Below the pieces are notes generated by a model. That model was not told the DNA's origin. It made no database searches and was given only the letters and a program-made list of their open reading frames with translations. Positions 6,126-7,421 of a DNA stretch of 7,421 nt are shown in pieces (position 1 is the first letter of the stretch; the number at the start of each line of letters is the position of its first letter). The position numbers and the translations under genes were made by a program. The stretch comes from Acidobacteriota bacterium (GTDB lineage Bacteria > Acidobacteriota > Polarisedimenticolia > QHYA01): positions 1 to 7,421 of the forward strand of contig QHYA01000292.1 of NCBI GenBank assembly GCA_003223995.1, written 5' to 3'.

Positions 6126-6364
6126 GACGGGTCTTGGGGCTGCCGCGCGATCCCCTCGGCGGCCGCGGCGGCGAACCGGCCGATGCCGATGCCGGCGCCG
6201 ACCACGACGAGTCCGACACCGAGGGCCGCGCCGGCGTACTGAAGGTTCAGAGGCACGCCGGTCCCGCCGGCATCGGCCGAGAGCAGCGGCGAGGCAGCGG
6301 CCGAGATCCAGGAAAGCGTGAGAAAAATCCCTGCGAGCATTGCCAGCTTGGGAACTCTGCGCAT
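6122..6364 (-). CDS. atpE: ATP synthase F0 subunit c, truncated after helix 1
   Basis: Subunit c forms the rotating proteolipid ring. This 80-residue frame has a signal-like start (MRRVPKLAMLAGIFLTLSWI, cleavage near ASA or SAAA, about 24-31) and a complete first helix (LQYAGAALGVGLVVVGAGIG, 41-60). The glycine-rich end is followed by the polar loop EGIARQP (70-76), equal to the universally conserved Arg-Gln-Pro loop that contacts gamma/epsilon. It then reads QDPS and stops. The second helix, with the essential proton- or sodium-binding Glu/Asp, is missing; none of the three frames downstream encodes it. Helix 1 and the loop are otherwise canonical, so this looks like loss of about 35-40 codons rather than a novel protein. 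Its ribosome-binding site is excellent. The product as read cannot carry ions. Real deletion with another copy elsewhere, or lost sequence in the assembly, are both possible. Confidence 0.8.
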   Translation of the reverse strand: MRRVPKLAMLAGIFLTLSWISAAASPLLSADAGGTGVPLNLQYAGAALGVGLVVVGAGIGIGRFAAAAAEGIARQPQDPS

Positions 6365-6372
6365 GGACCGGT

Positions 6373-6381
6373 CTCCTCCTT
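6373..6381 (-). promoter_or_regulatory. Strong Shine-Dalgarno of atpE
   Basis: The minus strand reads AAGGAGGAG eight bases before the atpE ATG at 6364. It is the best ribosome-binding site in the atp cluster, as expected for subunit c, which is needed in many copies per complex. It fixes the atpE start. Confidence 0.8.
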
Positions 6382-6385
6382 GGGA

Positions 6386-7360
6386 TCAGTGATGGGCCTT
6401 GACGGCCATTCCGATGAAGACGGTGGACAGCAGGGTGAACACATACGCCTGAATGAAGCCGACGATGATCTCGAGAAGCATCAGTCCCAGGACCATGGGA
6501 ACAGCGAACAGTCCCACCAGAACGCTCTTGAACAGGAAGATGATCGAGAAGATCGCCAGGATGGCGATATGCCCCGCAGTCATGTTGGCAGCGAGACGCA
6601 TCGTCAGGGCGAAGGGCTTGACGAACATGCTGAGGATCTCGATGGGGATCAGGATCGGCAGCGCAAAGACGGGGAGGCCATGAGGGACGAGGTTCTTCCA
6701 ATGGCCGATGAAACCATGGACGAGGGAGCCCGCGAGGATGATGGCCGAGAAGGTCACGATGGCCAGACCGGCGGTGACGTTGAAGTTGCCCGTCGGGGTG
6801 CTGCCCCCCTCCAGCCCGGGGATCAGATCGAAGATCGGTGTCAGTCCGATCAGGTTGCAGGTCAAGATGAAGAAGAAAAATGCGGCGATGAGCGGCGTCC
6901 ACGACGCGGCATGCTCGGCGCCGATCATCGGGACGACCATTTCCCTGTGGATGTAGTCGATGAAGAAATCGACGATGTTCGCCAGCTTTCCGGACGGAAC
7001 GCCATCCGGAGACCGCTTCACGTGAGAGGCGAACCAGGTCAGCAGCACCAGCACGAGGGCGGCCGAAAACCAGAGGATCACCACGTGCTTGCTGATCGAC
7101 ATATCGACGGGTCCGATTCGCAGATGGGCGAGGGGCGGCCCGTTCGAGACATGATGGATGATCAGATCGCCAAGGTTCTCTCCTCCTCCCCCTCCCGCCG
7201 CCGCGCCCGCCCCCGCCCCCGCGACTCCGGTGGCTGCGGTCATGGCGCTCGCCTCTGTTCCATTGCTCCCTGGCGCCGCCCTCACAATCGCGGTCCCCCC
7301 CGCAAGTACACCGATCAGCATCAGGGTCGTCTTCATCCTCTTCATCATCATCATCATCAT
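6386..7360 (-). CDS. atpB: ATP synthase F0 subunit a
   Basis: Subunit a holds the two proton half-channels next to the c-ring. The 324-residue reading has a signal-like N-terminus (TTLMLIGVLAGGTAIVRAAP, 11-30), a Gly/Ala-rich linker (about 43-60), and then a normal five- to six-helix a subunit. The essential arginine is Arg255 in FALTMRLAANMTAGH, with the conserved Asn259. His264 stands where E. coli has Glu219, and Glu297 stands where E. coli has His245 (seven residues before the conserved Gln304 in EIIVGFIQAYVF). This is the known reciprocal swap seen in many bacteria and mitochondria. The start is uncertain: six ATG codons in a row (7360-7343) and another ATG two codons later. A GGGGAAG sits 7 nt before the first. 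The stop is 21 nt before atpE. About 90 residues precede the first core helix, longer than in E. coli. Confidence 0.95.
   Translation of the reverse strand: MMMMMMKRMKTTLMLIGVLAGGTAIVRAAPGSNGTEASAMTAATGVAGAGAGAAAGGGGGENLGDLIIHHVSNGPPLAHLRIGPVDMSISKHVVILWFSAALVLVLLTWFASHVKRSPDGVPSGKLANIVDFFIDYIHREMVVPMIGAEHAASWTPLIAAFFFFILTCNLIGLTPIFDLIPGLEGGSTPTGNFNVTAGLAIVTFSAIILAGSLVHGFIGHWKNLVPHGLPVFALPILIPIEILSMFVKPFALTMRLAANMTAGHIAILAIFSIIFLFKSVLVGLFAVPMVLGLMLLEIIVGFIQAYVFTLLSTVFIGMAVKAHH
7188..7220 (-). other. Potential G-quadruplex in the atpB linker region
   Basis: On the coding strand five G-runs follow each other (5, 5, 3, 3 and 5 G; complementary C-runs at 7216-7220, 7210-7214, 7206-7208, 7194-7196, 7188-7192). 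The loops are 1, 1, 9 and 1 nt. This is close to the classic quadruplex pattern apart from one long loop. It encodes the Gly/Ala linker, so the run may simply reflect GGN/GCN codons in high-GC DNA. Confidence 0.3.
7343..7360 (-). repeat. (ATG)6 trinucleotide repeat at the atpB start
   Basis: Six perfect tandem ATG codons (CAT on the plus strand) form the beginning of atpB. Slippage in whole units would change only the number of N-terminal methionines and would keep the frame. It also offers several equivalent initiation codons after the same upstream GGGGAAG. Confidence 0.85.
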
Positions 7361-7421
7361 CGGCGCGCTTCCCCAGGCGAGCCGCCATGCGCGACTGGCG
7401 GCGCAGAAACCAGGGGCGCGG
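7357..7421 (-). CDS. Possible 3' end of a gene upstream of atpB
   Basis: One minus-strand frame is open from the right edge for 20 codons (ending GGSPGEARR) and stops at TGA 7359-7357, overlapping the first atpB ATG in an ATGA arrangement. The position would suit the small gene that often precedes atpB (atpI type). All three frames are open in this short GC-rich piece and nothing in the residues identifies a family, so this rests only on the overlap. Confidence 0.25.
   Translation of the reverse strand, partial: APLVSAPPVAHGGSPGEARR

Noticed and set aside
5457..6242. A 261-codon plus-strand open frame opposite atpF and the start of aroB
   Set aside because: It is antisense to clear coding sequence, has biased composition (Leu/Pro/Arg/Gln) and no recognisable domain.
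5490..7388. A 632-codon minus-strand open frame covering the whole F0 region, with an Asp-rich start
   Set aside because: Only its last 211 codons (atpF from 6125) encode a recognisable protein. The rest is the shadow of atpB and atpE in another frame: Arg/His-rich, low-complexity and without any domain. The Asp run is just the (ATG)6 repeat read out of frame.
1..7421. CRISPR array, tRNA, rRNA, insertion sequence, prophage or defence system
   Set aside because: No spaced direct repeats, cloverleaf-like segments, transposase or integrase motifs, or defence-type nuclease or helicase domains were seen on either strand.

Overview
The window is high-GC DNA from a diderm (Gram-negative-type) bacterium. 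The evidence is an outer-membrane porin remnant, several Sec-type signal peptides and a secreted metallophosphatase. Gene style (carboxypeptidase-regulatory/PDZ protein, planctomycete- or acidobacterium-like phosphatase architecture, F0 subunits with signal-like N-termini) is compatible with Acidobacteriota or a neighbouring phylum. That placement is inference; no rRNA or other decisive marker is present.

Layout, left to right: (1) 1-807 (+), the 3' part of a protein with carboxypeptidase-regulatory-like repeats and a PDZ-like C-terminal domain. (2) 818-1503 (-), a damaged composite: the N-terminal third of a phosphate-selective-type porin joined to the DNA-binding domain of an OmpR/PhoB-type response regulator, with a frameshift and a stop between them. 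(3) 1504-1672, a divergent intergenic region with a perfect 10-bp inverted repeat that would bury the porin ribosome-binding site. (4) 1673-2347 (+), a stand-alone B3/B4-domain protein (PheT editing-domain-like). (5) 2505-4274 (-), a secreted purple-acid-phosphatase-like enzyme with all five metal-site blocks. (6) 4436-5467 (-), aroB, 3-dehydroquinate synthase. (7) 5490-7360 (-), the membrane (F0) part of ATP synthase in the order atpB, atpE, atpF, with a possible upstream gene end at the right edge.

The minus-strand genes atpB-atpE-atpF-aroB are tightly spaced (21 nt, an ATGA overlap, 22 nt) and look like one transcription unit. The phosphatase follows after 161 nt. No F1 genes (atpH, A, G, D, C) follow atpF, so the ATP synthase genes are split in this genome. 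The porin, PhoB-type and phosphatase genes form a loose phosphate-acquisition theme on the left and centre.

The most striking anomalies are two gene collapses. The porin/regulator chimera is one. The other is an atpE that stops straight after the conserved Arg-Gln-Pro loop, so it lacks the second transmembrane helix that carries the proton-binding carboxylate. Either the DNA has suffered real deletions or the assembly lost sequence at two points. No convincing new multi-gene system was found. The best candidate for undescribed biology is the porin leader structure.
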